The notes beneath the pieces were generated by a model, which had not been told where the DNA came from, made no database searches, and saw only the letters and a list, made by a program, of their open reading frames with translations. From positions 434,001-498,000 of the forward strand of contig OY253662.1 in assembly GCA_958009055.1 (NCBI GenBank): DNA of 64,000 bases, written 5' to 3'. Origin of the DNA: Choricystis sp. odSpoLacu1 (lineage: Eukaryota > Chlorophyta > Trebouxiophyceae). Numbering within the stretch: position 1 is the stretch's first letter; each line of letters starts with the position of its first letter. The position numbers were made by a program, and so were the translations under genes. Positions 38,869 through 50,631 of the stretch are shown piece after piece.

Positions 38869-41800
38869 ATGAAGCTGTCAGGTACGAACAAAGGGCTGGG
38901 CAGGGTCAACGAGAGTCGACGTGAGCGGGGAGGCTGCGGCTTTGCCCGCCAAAGGGGAAGCCGCCCATGCGACGATGTGGGGCCGGCTCGGCGCCCGACA
39001 ACACACCCCTTTCCCGTACCTTCACCCTCACAGCGTGCATGTTGATTGCCCTGATGGCGGCGACTGCGTCTGCGCAGACGGTGAGTCTGAAAATGGTGGG
39101 GGTTTGGCTTCCAAAGCGGAGCGCGCGTGAGGAGCGCGCGCGGAGCGCGAAACTCTGCGACACGCAGTGCGCGGCGTGCAGTCTTGGATTGCATAAAATG
39201 CGTTTTGCTACGTCGGTGGGATGTTGCCGCACGCCGCACCAGCGGCTGAGAGTTTGCACGCAGTATCGCAAGATGGAGGGGAAACTGCCACCCTGGGGCG
39301 CAACAAAGGAAGCTGCCTTTTTTGCGTGTGTTCAAAAACCACGCCCCCCCTTCCCTCTCTCTGCAGGCCGCCACGCTGGACGCAACCATCGCCAACAAGA
39401 CGGCCGACGTGCTGGCTGCGGTCAACGCTGCAGAGAAAGCGGTGGTGTTCGCGTCGTTGAGCGCCAAGCCTGACATCACTGTCGTGGCGGCGACGCTGGC
39501 GGCGTCCAACAATTTAGCCTCCGGCTCCGCCTTGACGGTGGTTCAACCGTCACCCGCCACGCCGACCGTGCCATCAGGCACCCTGCAGTGCCTGGTGAAC
39601 GCGGACGGCGTGGTGGTTGGGCTGGTGGGCAGCAACGGTAAGGGGAACGAGGGGTGGAGAGGGGGCAGTGTGTGTTTTGTTTCTTTTCAACCCCGACCCT
39701 CCACTCCCACCCCAAACCCCTCCCACCCACAGGCAACTACGCGTGCTCCACCACTGCCGACACGTCCGTGCCCATTCCCATTGGCGACGGCTACATCAGC
39801 GGCTTGAAAGTGGCGGTCGCCAAGGTCGGGCCGCCGTATGTCGGCAAGCTTGTCGTCAGTGTCACGCCTCGCGGCGGCGGCTGGCCCGCCACCTACACGT
39901 GCGGTTCGGGGGGCGGCTTGCCTGTGACTCTGTTGTCGCCCTTGCAAGCGTTGTTGCTCTATGACTCGCGGGTTGGGTGCGTGGGCGCGCCGGCGTCTGG
40001 CGGTGGCCGCCGCCGCCGGGCGTCATCTGCCACCGCGTTGAACGTGTCCAGCCTGCTGTTGGAGGTGGCCTTGCGTCCAGTGGCGGCTGACGCTCCTGTA
40101 CCGACTCTTCTGCTGAACGGCGTGCCAGTGGCCGGGGAGGTGCCGACGCCGACGCCGTCCTCGCCCACCGTCACACCAAGCACAGCCAGCCGCGCCATCA
40201 ACTCGGCAGCAGCACTGATCATCACAGGCTCTGGATTTGACGCCGCGGCAGCTGGCAACGCGGTCACACTCAGCCTTGATGCAGTCGGCAATGTGACGTC
40301 GGCGACGTCCAACCGACTCGACGTCACGCTGACGACGGCTCCCACGAGCGTTGGCTCGCTGACCGCCATCGTGACATCGTTTGGTGTGTCCAGCGGGCCG
40401 GCTGTGCAGGTAGCGACCGTCGTGGCCCCACCAACCGTCGTTGTCAACACGTCCAGCCGTGCCCTAGACGCGCCGACACTCGTCATCGCCGGCACCGGTT
40501 TCGACGCGTCGACGCCGTCGGCCAACGTGGTGGCCTTGAGCAGCGGCAACGGCACGGTGACGGGCGCGACGCCTACTTCTCTGACCGTCGCGTTTTCCTC
40601 GCCGCCGAGCCTTGGCGATCTCACGGCTGTGGTGACGTCGTTCGGCGGGGCCAGCGGCGCGGCTGTGCAGGTGGCCACCGTGGTGGCCGCACCGACCGTC
40701 GTTGTCAACACGTCCAACCTGGCCCAAGACGCGCCGACACTCGTCATCGCCGGCACCGGTTTCGACGCGTCGACGCCGTCGGCCAACGTGGTGGCCTTGA
40801 GCAGCGGCAACGGCACGGTGACCGGCGCGACGCCTACTTCTCTGACCGTCGCGTTTTCCTCGCCGCCGAGCCTTGGCAATCTCACGGCTGTGGTGACGTC
40901 GTTCGGCGGGGCCAGCGACGCCCCTGTGCAGGTGGCCATCGTCGTGGCCGCACCGACCGTCGTTGTCAACACGTCCAGCCTGGCCCAAGACGCGCCGACA
41001 CTCGTCATCGCCGGCACCGGTTTCGACGCGTCGACGCCGTCGGCCAACGTGGTGGCCTTGAGCAGCGGCAACGGCACGGTGACCGGCGCGACGCCTACTT
41101 CTCTGACCGTCGCGTTTTCCTCGCCGCCGAGCCTCGGCAATCTCACGGCTGTGGTGACGTCGTTCGGCGGGGCCAGCGGCGCGGCTGTGCAGGTGGCCAC
41201 CGTCGTGGCCGCACCGACCGTCGTTGTCAACACGTCCAGCCGTGCCCAAGACGCGCCGACACTCGTCATCGCCGGCACCGGTTTCGACGCGTCGACGCCG
41301 TCGGCCAACGTGGTGGCCTTGAGCAGCGGCAACGGCACGGTGACGGGCGCGACGCCTACTTCTCTGACCGTCGCGTTTTCCTCGCCGCCGAGCCTTGGCA
41401 ATCTCACGGCTGTGGTGACGTCGTTCGGCGGGGCCAGCGTCGCCCCTGTGCAGGTGGCCACCGTCGTGGCCGCACCGACCGTCGTTGTCAACACGTCCAG
41501 CCGTGCCCAAGACGCGCCGACACTCGTCATCGCCGGCACCGGTTTCGACGCGTCGACGCCGTCGGCCAACGTGGTGGCCTTGAGCAGCGGCAACGGCACG
41601 TTGACGGGCGCGACGCCTACTTCTCTGACCGTCGCGTTTTCCTCGCCGCCGAGCCTTGGCGATCTCACGGCTGTGGTGACGTCGTTCGGCGGTGCCAGCG
41701 GCGCGGCTGTGCAGGTGGCCACCGTCGTGGCCGCACCGACCGTCGTTGTCAACACGTCCAACCTGGCCCAAGACGCGCCGACACTCGTCATCGCCGGCAC

Positions 41801-44800
41801 CGGTTTCGACGCGTCGACGGCGTCGGCCAACGTGGTGGCCTTGAGCAGCGGCAACGGCACGGTGACCGGCGCGACGCCTACTTCTCTGACCGTCGCGTTT
41901 TCCTCGCCGCCGAGCCTTGGCAATCTTACGGCTGTCGTGACGTCGTTCGACGGGGCCAGCGACGCGGCTGTGCAGGTGGCCACCGTCGTGGCCGCACCGG
42001 CCGTCGTTGTCAACACGTCCAACCTGGCCCAAGACGCGCCGACACTCGTCATCGCCGGCACCGGTTTCGACGCGTCGACGCCGTCGGCCAACGTGGTGGC
42101 CTTGAGCAGCGGCAACGGCACGGTGACGGGCGCGACGCCTACTTCTCTGACCGTCGCGTTTTCCTCGCCGCCGAGCCTCGGCAATCTCACGGCTGTGGTG
42201 ACGTCGTTCGGCGGGGCCAGCGTCGCCCCTGTGCAGGTGGCCACCGTGGTGGCCGCACCGACCGTCGTTGTCAACACGTCCAGCCGTGCCCAAGACGCGC
42301 CGACACTCGTCATCGCCGGCACCGGTTTCGACGCGTCGACGCCGTCGGCCAACGTGGTGGCCTTGAGCAGCGGCAACGGCACGGTGACGGGCGCGACGCC
42401 TACTTCTCTGACCGTCGCGTTTTCCTCGCCGCCGAGCCTCGGCGATCTCACGGCTGTGGTGACGTCGTTCGGCGGGGCCAGCGGCAGCCCTGTGCAAGTG
42501 GCGTACATCCTTGGCATACCGACCGTGATGCCAAGCGCGGCAGGCCGGGCCGTGAGCGCGCCCACTCTGGTCATCACGGGCACCAACTTTGACCCTACAG
42601 CGTCCGGCAACTTGGTCGTGCTCAACTTAGGTGCTGCCGGCACTGTGACGTCCGCCACGGCGACACAGGTGACAGTGACTCTGACTGCGGCTCCGACGAG
42701 CATCGGCGTCCTGACCGCTGTGGTGAACACGACCGGCGGCACCAGCGGGAACCCGGTCCAAGTGGCGACGGTCGTCAATCCGCCGACAGTCACGCCAAGT
42801 GCGCAGAACGTCTACGGGACGATCATCTTGAGCCCATCATTCACCATTGCCGGCACCGGCTTTGACACTACGGCGTCGGCCAACTCTGTGACGCTCAACC
42901 TGGGTGCTCTCGTCACGGTGGCGTCCGCGACGGCAAACGAGCTAACCGTGTTGATTTCGACGCCTCCGAACGGCGCGGGCGCTCTGACGGCCGTTGTGAC
43001 GAAGTTTGGCGTGTCGAGCGGGGCCCCTGTCCAAGTGGCGACGGTGCCGGAATTTGATTGTACGCATACGCGGGGGGATTATCTGAACTATACTTCGACG
43101 TTCCTGACTCCAATTACTTTCACTGGAGGTACAATCATTGGTGGCGGCGGTGGCGCTGGTTCAGCTAGCATTGAGTATATTTACTGGCGGGGGGGCTCAA
43201 GTGGCGGCGGCGGCGGGTCCTCCGCCGTCCTCGTCAATGGCCAGCTGATTCAATCTGCCAGTGGTGGGAGTGGTGGCTATGAGAAATTGGACCGTCCCGT
43301 CCAGGGTTGCGACCCGACACGCATTATCCTCGGACAAGACGGTTTCTCGAAAACCGTACCTGCATTTACGCTCCAACCTGGCTCTAATCTCGTCCTCTAC
43401 GTGGGCGGTGGCGGCGGAGCTGGAGGTACTGCTTGTGGTGGTGCTGGCGGCGCTGGATATTACGGCGGAGGCGGAGGAGGCGGCGCTGCTATTTCAGCCA
43501 ACGGATTGGATTGTACTGTAAAGTCCAGTGGTGGGGGCGGCGGATCCACCAGTGGCGGGGTGGCTGGTGGATACGAGCCTAGTTACTTTATCGAACCAAC
43601 TCCCGGAGTTGGTGGTGGCGCGCTTGGCGGGGCCGGGGGTAAAGGAGCCTACGAAAAGAGATACAGTTATGATGATAATAACCGGGCATACGGCGGGTCC
43701 GGACGTGATGGTGGCAGGGCTGGCACGTCCAACAGTGCTGGAAACAAAAAATTTGGACTATTTCAATATATTGGTTGTTGCGGCGGTGGCGGTGGTGGCG
43801 CGCTTGGCGGAGGTAAGATTCTGGAGTGGCTGGTCCTTTGATGATTTTGTGCCCGGCTTTGTGTGTTTCTTCATCTACCTGCACAACTCACCTTTCATTT
43901 TTCAGGTGGCGGCGGCTGCAACAATGGTATACCAGATTCCGGCGGCTGCTACGCAGGTTCTGGCGGTAACGCTCAGCAACAAGGTGGTTCAGGTGGTCCA
44001 TCTATTGGTAACATAGGCGGCTTTGGTTCTGGTTCCTGGTTACCTTTTTACGAACCACCTTACCAACCGCCTGTGGGCGCAGGCGGTGGATGGAATGGAA
44101 ACTACAATGAAGGTGGCAACGCTGGTATTGTCTTTCTGCAGTACAGGGCACCGCGGTGCTCGCCGTGCCAACCCACGAAGCTGGCTGCTGTGGTTGGACC
44201 CGGCGGCATCTACACGAGTTCCAACTCTGGCCGGACGTGGACTCGGTCGACCTCTGGTCTGCCTGCGTCGGCTTACTGGGAATCCATCACGTCGTCGTCG
44301 GACGGCACGAAGCTGGCTGCTGTGGTTGGACCCGGCGGCATCTACACGAGTTCCAACTCTGGCGGGACGTGGACTCGGTCGACCTCTGGTCTGCCGTCGT
44401 CGGCCAGCTGGCTTTCGATCACGTCGTCGTCGGACGGCACGAAGCTGGCTGCTGTGGTTATAGGCGGCGGCATCTACACGAGTTCCAACTCTGGCGGGAC
44501 GTGGACTCGGTCGACCTCTGGTCTGCCTGCGTCGGCCAGCTGGGAATCCATCACGTCGTCGTCGGACGGCACGAAGCTGGCTGCTGTGGTTTTTGGCGGC
44601 GGCATCTACACGAGTTCCAACTCTGGCGGGACGTGGACTCAGTCGACCGCTGGTCTGCCGAGTGACATACTCAAATGGCGTTCGATCACGTCGTCGGCGG
44701 ACGGCACGATGCTGGCTGCTGTGGTTGGAGGCGGCGGCATCTACACGAGTTCCTACTCTGGCGGGAGGACGTGGACTCGGGCGACCTCTGGTCTGCCTGC

Positions 44801-45140
44801 GTCGGCCAGCTGGAAATCCATCACGTCGTCGTCGGACGGCACGAAGCTGGCTGCTGTGGCTAAGTATGGCGGCGGCATCTACACGAGTTCCAACTCTGGC
44901 GGGACGTGGACTGAGTCGACCTCTGGTCTACCTGCGTCGGCTTACTGGGGATCGATCACGTCGTCGGCGGACGGCACGATGCTGGCTGCTGTGGTTTCAG
45001 GCGGCGGCATCTACACGAGTTACAACTCTGGCGGGACGTGGACTCAGTCGACCTCTGGTCTGCCGTCGTCGGCCATCTGGTTTTCAATCACGTCGTCAGC
45101 CTGGTCTGCGAACGGATGCGTCGGCCAACAGCCGTTCTGA
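38869..45140 (+). CDS. Giant secreted TIG/Gly-rich/Asp-box protein, copy 2
   Basis: Exons 38869-38881, 39034-39080, 39367-39637, 39733-43812 and 43906-45140 give 1881 residues. The signal peptide and N-terminal domain equal copy 1. Eight near-identical TIG modules (40431-42518) are followed by two diverged ones (LVITGTNFDPTASGNLVV and FTIAGTGFDTTASANSVT). A glycine-rich, Cys-containing domain unique to this copy then starts about 43050 (FDCTHTRGDYLNYTS, then many GGGGG runs). It is split by an AT-richer intron (43813-43905) and resumes GGGGCNNGIPDSGG...FYEPPYQPP. Seven Asp-box repeats end the protein, which stops after SANGCVGQQPF without the deletion seen in copies 1 and 4. This is the most complete copy in the window. 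The Gly-rich exon uses more A/T-rich codons than the TIG array, suggesting a separate origin. Confidence 0.8.
40431..42518 (+). repeat. TIG-module tandem array, copy 2 (8 x 261 bp)
   Basis: Eight 261-bp units. Module order by linker: SSRAL, SNLAQ, SSLAQ, SSRAQ, SSRAQ, SNLAQ, SNLAQ, SSRAQ. It differs from copy 1 both in number and in combination of variant residues. Confidence 0.95.
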
Positions 45141-45380
45141 GTCCTAGTGGCATTTCGTATCGGTTCAACGCTCGCACAGAAAAAACCATCCTCACCCCAG
45201 CCTCTCACTCACCGCACGTCCGAGGGCGGCCGCTCGCCGGGCGAGGAGCGTGCCGCGCGCGACATCCCAAATGAGCGCGCGCAACGCGTCGGCCGTGTTC
45301 AGAGCTGTGCGCGCGCGTCAAAGGGTAGCGCCCCCTTCTCTCGTTGGACGAGGTGACGCGTACCGTGCGCGCGCGCGCGG
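45141..45380. other. Unique 240-bp joint between copies 2 and 3
   Basis: Sequence not found elsewhere in the window. It replaces the whole upstream half of an array unit (USP tail, spacer, exons 1-3). Rich in CGCG, with a short open frame (MSARNASAVFRAVRARQ...) that fuses in frame to exon 4 of the giant gene. Confidence 0.6.
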
Positions 45381-48300
45381 GGCGTGCTCCACCACTGCCG
45401 ACACGTCCGTGCCCATTCCCATTGGCGACGGCTACATCAGCGGCTTGAAAGTGGCGGTCGCCAAGGTCGGGCCGCCGTATGTCGGCAAGCTTGTCGTCAG
45501 TGTCACGCCTCGCGGCGGCGGCTGGCCCGCCACCTACACGTGCGGTTCGGGGGGCGGCTTGCCTGTGACTCTGTTGTCGCCCTTGCAAGCGTTGTTGCTC
45601 TATGACTCGCGGGTTGGGTGCGTGGGCGCGCCGGCGTCTGGCGGTGGCCGCCGCCGCCTGGCGTCATCTGCCACCGCGTTGAACGTGTCCAGCCTGCTGT
45701 TGGAGGTGGCCTTGCGTCCAGTGGCGGCTGACGCTCCTGTACCGACTCTTCTGCTGAACGGCGTGCCAGTGGCCGGGGAGGTGCCGACGCCGACGCCGTC
45801 CTCGCCCACCGTCACACCAAGCACAGCCAGCCGCGCCATCAACTCGGCAGCAGCACTGATCATCACAGGCTCTGGATTTGACGCCGCGGCAGCTGGCAAC
45901 GCGGTCACACTCAGCCTTGATGCAGTCGGCAATGTGACGTCGGCGACGTCCAACCGACTCGACGTCACGCTGACGACGGCTCCCACGAGCGTTGGCTCGC
46001 TGACCGCCATCGTGACATCGTTTGGTGTGTCCAGCGGGCCGGCTGTGCAGGTAGCGACCGTCGTGGCCCCACCAACCGTCGTTGTCAACACGTCCAGCCG
46101 TGCCCTAGACGCGCCGACACTCGTCATCGCCGGCACCGGTTTCGACGCGTCGACGCCGTCGGCCAACGTGGTGGCCTTGAGCAGCGGCAACGGCACGGTG
46201 ACGGGCGCGACGCCTACTTCTCTGACCGTCGCGTTTTCCTCGCCGCCGAGCCTCGGCAATCTCACGGCTGTGGTGACGTCGTTCGGCGGGGCCAGCGACG
46301 CCCCTGTGCAGGTGGCCACCGTGGTGGCCGCACCGACCGTCGTTGTCAACACGTCCAGCCGTGCCCAAGACGCGCCGACACTCGTCATCGCCGGCACCGG
46401 TTTCGACGCGTCGACGCCGTCGGCCAACGTGGTGGCCTTGAGCAGCGGCAACGGCACGGTGACGGGCGCGACTCCTACTTCTCTGACCGTCGCGTTTTCC
46501 TCGCCGCCGAGCCTTGGCAATCTCACGGCTGTGGTGACGTCGTTCGGCGGGGCCAGCGTCGCCCCTGTGCAGGTGGCCACCGTCGTGGCCGCACCGACCG
46601 TCGTTGTCAACACGTCCAACCTGGCCCAAGACGCGCCGACACTCGTCATCGCCGGCACCGGTTTCGACGCGTCGACGGCGTCGGCCAACGTGGTGGCCTT
46701 GAGCAGCGGCAACGGCACGGTGACGGGCGCGACGCCTACTTCTCTGACCGTCGCGTTTTCCTCGCCGCCGAGCCTCGGCAATCTCACGGCTGTGGTGACG
46801 TCGTTCGGCGGGGCCAGCGTCGCCCCTGTGCAGGTGGCCACCGTCGTGGCCCCACCGACCGTCGTTGTCAACACGTCCAACCTGGCCCAAGACGCGCCGA
46901 CACTCGTCATCGCCGGCACCGGTTTCGACGCGTCGACGGCGTCGGCCAACGTGGTGGCCTTGAGCAGCGGCAACGGCACGGTGACCGGCGCGACGCCTAC
47001 TTCTCTGACCGTCGCGTTTTCCTCGCCGCCGAGCCTCGGCAATCTCACGGCTGTGGTGACGTCGTTCGGCGGGGCCAGCGTCGCCCCTGTGCAGGTGGCC
47101 ACCGTCGTGGCCGCACCGACCGTCGTTGTCAACACGTCCAGCCGTGCCCTAGACGCGCCGACACTCGTCATCGCCGGCACCGGTTTCGACGCGTCGACGC
47201 CGTCGGCCAACGTGGTGGCCTTGAGCAGCGGCAACGGCACGGTGACGGGCGCGACGCCTACTTCTCTGACCGTCGCGTTTTCCTCGCCGCCGAGCCTCGG
47301 CAATCTCACGGCTGTGGTGACGTCGTTCGGCGGGGCCAGCGACGCGGCTGTGCAGGTGGCCACCGTGGTGGCCGCACCGACCGTCGTTGTCAACACGTCC
47401 AGCCGTGCCCAAGACGCGCCGACACTGGTCATCGCCGGCACCGGTTTCGACGCGTCGACGCCGTCGGCCAACGTGGTGGCCTTGAGCAGCGGCAACGGCA
47501 CGGTGACGGGCGCGACGCCTACTTCTCTGACCGTCGCGTTTTCCTCGCCGCCGAGCCTTGGCGATCTCACGGCTGTGGTGACGTCGTTCGGCGGGGCCAG
47601 CGGCGCGGCTGTGCAGGTGGCCACCGTCGTGGCCGCACCGACCGTCGTTGTCAACACGTCCAGCCGTGCCCAAGACGCGCCGACACTCGTCATCGCCGGC
47701 ACCGGTTTCGACGCGTCGACGCCGTCGGCCAACGTGGTGGCCTTGAGCAGCGGCAACGGCACGGTGACGGGCGCGACGCCTACTTCTCTGACCGTCGCGT
47801 TTTCCTCGCCGCCGAGCCTTGGCAATCTCACGGCTGTGGTGACGTCGTTCGGCGGGGCCAGCGTCGCCCCTGTGCAGGTGGCCACCGTGGTGGCCGCACC
47901 GACCGTCGTTGTCAACACGTCCAGCCGTGCCCAAGACGCGCCGACACTCGTCATCGCCGGCACCGGTTTCGACGCGTCGACGCCGTCGGCCAACGTGGTG
48001 GCCTTGAGCAGCGGCAACGGCACGGTGACGGGCGCGACGCCTACTTCTCTGACCGTCGCGTTTTCCTCGCCGCCGAGCCTTGGCAATCTCACGGCTGTGG
48101 TGACGTCGTTCGGCGGGGCCAGCGGGCCGGCTGTGCAGGTAGCGACCGTCGTGGCCCCACCAACCGTCGTTGTCAACACGTCCAGCCGTGCCCTAGACGC
48201 GCCGACACTCGTCATCGCCGGCACCGGTTTCGACGCGTCGACGCCGTCGGCCAACGTGGTGGCCTTGAGCAGCGGCAACGGCACGGTGACGGGCGCGACG

Positions 48301-50079
48301 CCTACTTCTCTGACCGTCGCGTTTTCCTCGCCGCCGAGCCTTGGCGATCTCACGGCTGTGGTGACGTCGTTCGGCGGGGCCAGCGGCGCGGCTGTGCAGG
48401 TGGCCACCGTCGTGGCCGCACCGACCGTCGTTGTCAACACGTCCAGCCGTGCCCAAGACGCGCCGACACTCGTCATCGCCGGCACCGGTTTCGACGCGTC
48501 GACGCCGTCGGCCAACGTGGTGGCCTTGAGCAGCGGCAACGGCACGTTGACGGGCGCGACGCCTACTTCTCTGACCGTCGCGTTTTCCTCGCCGCCGAGC
48601 CTTGGCAATCTCACGGCTGTGGTGACGTCGTTCGGCGGGGCCAGCGTCGCCCCTGTGCAGGTGGCCACCGTGGTGGCCCCACCGACCGTCGTTGTCAACA
48701 CGTCCAACCTGGCCCAAGACGCGCCGACACTCGTCATCGCCGGCACCGGTTTCGACGCGTCGACGGCGTCGGCCAACGTGGTGGCCTTGAGCAGCGGCAA
48801 CGGCACGGTGACGGGCGCGACGCCTACTTCTCTGACCGTCGCGTTTTCCTCGCCGCCGAGCCTCGGCAATCTCACGGCTGTGGTGACGTCGTTCGGCGGG
48901 GCCAGCGTCGCCCCTGTGCAGGTGGCCACCGTCGTGGCCGCACCGACCGTCGTTGTCAACACGTCCAACCTGGCCCAAGACGCGCCGACACTCGTCATCG
49001 CCGGCACCGGTTTCGACGCGTCGACGGCGTCGGCCAACGTGGTGGCCTTGAGCAGCGGCAACGGCACGGTGACGGGCGCGACGCCTACTTCTCTGACCGT
49101 CGCGTTTTCCTCGCCGCCGAGCCTTGGCAATCTCACGGCTGTGGTGACGTCGTTCGGCGGGGCCAGCGGCGCGGCTGTGCAGGTGGCCACCGTGGTGGCC
49201 GCACCGACCGTCGTTGTCAACACGTCCAGCCGTGCCCAAGACGCGCCGACACTGGTCATCGCCGGCACCGGTTTCGACGCGTCGACGCCGTCGGCCAACG
49301 TGGTGGCCTTGAGCAGCGGCAACGGCACGGTGACGGGCGCGACGCCTACTTCTCTGACCGTCGCGTTTTCCTCGCCGCCGAGCCTTGGCAATCTCACGGC
49401 TGTGGTGACGTCGTTTGGCGGGGCCAGCGGCAGTCCTGTGCAAGTGGCGTACATCCTTGGCACACCGACCGTGATGCCAAGCCGGGCAGACCGGGCCATA
49501 AACGCGCCCTTTCCTCTGGTCATCACGGGCACCAACTTTGACCCTACAGCGTCCGGCAACTTGGTCGTGCTCAACTTTGGTGCTGCCGGCACTGTGACGT
49601 CCGCCACGGCGACACAGGTGACAGTGACTCTGACTGCGGCTCCGACGAGCATCGGCGTCCTGACCGCTGTGGTGAACACGACCGGCGGCACCAGCGGGAA
49701 CCCGGTCCAAGTGGCGACGGTCGTCATTCCGGCGCCTGCGTCGGCCGACTGGATTTCGATCACGTCGTCGTCGGACGGCACGAAGCTGGCTGCTGTGGTT
49801 GGCGGCAACTCCGTCATTGGCGGCGGCATCTACACGAGTTCCAACTCTGGCGGGACGTGGACTCTGTCGACCTCTGGTCTGCCTGCGTCGGCCAGCTGGT
49901 TTTCGATAACGTCGTCGTCGGACGGCACGAAGCTGGCTGCTGTTGCTTCTGGCGGCGGCATCTACACGAGTTCCAACTCTGGCGGGACGTGGACTCCGTC
50001 GACCTCTGGTCTGTCTCCGTCGACCCAGTGGTCGACGGCGCCGACGAGCACGGGCGCTCTCACCGCCGTGGTTACGTAG
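45271..50079 (+). pseudogene. Giant TIG protein, copy 3, lacking signal exons and fused to TIG/NHL fragment
   Basis: Open from an ATG at 45271 (1602 residues). The signal peptide and exon 3 are absent. Homology to exon 4 begins about 45381 (CSTTADTS). After the N-terminal domain come 13 near-identical TIG modules (46072-49464), the longest array here, and one diverged module (LVITGTNFDPTASG). Only two Asp-box repeats follow. At about 50037 the frame passes through a GTCGACGGCGCCGACGAG overlap into the TIG/NHL fragment (STAPTSTGALTAVVT) and stops at the shared TAG (50077-50079). Without a signal peptide the product would stay intracellular, so this is probably a recombination product. The intact long frame shows it is recent or still selected. 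Confidence 0.65.
46072..49464 (+). repeat. TIG-module tandem array, copy 3 (13 x 261 bp)
   Basis: Thirteen 261-bp units with no frame break. Linker order: SSRAL, SSRAQ, SNLAQ, SNLAQ, SSRAL, SSRAQ, SSRAQ, SSRAQ, SSRAL, SSRAQ, SNLAQ, SNLAQ, SSRAQ. The ninth unit repeats the unit-1 entry sequence (GPAVQVATVVAPPT), a sign of internal duplication. Confidence 0.95.
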
Positions 50080-50613
50080 TCCGGTACCTCCTCTGGTGCG
50101 GCAGTGCAGGTGGCCACCATCGTTGCCGCGCCGACTGTGACTCAAAACACTGCCAACATTTTACTCAGTGCTGTGCTGAATCGTGGCACGGCCGGCAGTG
50201 CGTCCTCAGCGACGGCGACGCAGTTGACAGTTACTTTTACGACGGCTCCGACGAGCGCTGGCGCGATGACCGCCGTGGACACGTCTTTCGGCGGCGCCAG
50301 CGGCTCGACAGTGCAGGTTGCAACGGTAGCGACCCAGTTCAATCAACCGGGCCTTTTAACCATTGAGAATGGTGACGCATTCGTGCCAAATTTCGGTGGG
50401 AGCTCTGTTTCAATTTGTCAGGTCAGCGGGACGCCGCCGACGCTCAGTGGGTGCTCCTACTCGGGCAGCGGCTTTTTGCAGCCTGTTGCAATCACTTTGG
50501 ACGGCTTGGGACATGCGTACATCGTTAATTTCGGCACTCCTGACATCTCGGTGTGTACCGTCACGGGTTCATCGCCTCCCCCGCTGACCTCCTGCTCAAC
50601 TTCTGGCAGTGAA
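50080..50613 (+). pseudogene. TIG/NHL-like fragment, copy 3 (fused to giant gene copy 3)
   Basis: Same sequence as copies 1 and 2 from 26679 onward. It continues in the same frame as copy 3 after the shared TAG, and breaks at the telomeric repeat. Confidence 0.7.
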
Positions 50614-50631
50614 GGGTTAGGGTTAGGGTTT
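50614..50631. repeat. Interstitial telomeric repeat 3c
   Basis: GGG TTAGGG TTAGGG TTT, as at 27213. Confidence 0.9.

Noticed and set aside
30731..49464. Direct-repeat arrays considered as CRISPR
   Set aside because: The 261-bp units are contiguous, coding and without spacers, and the genome is eukaryotic.
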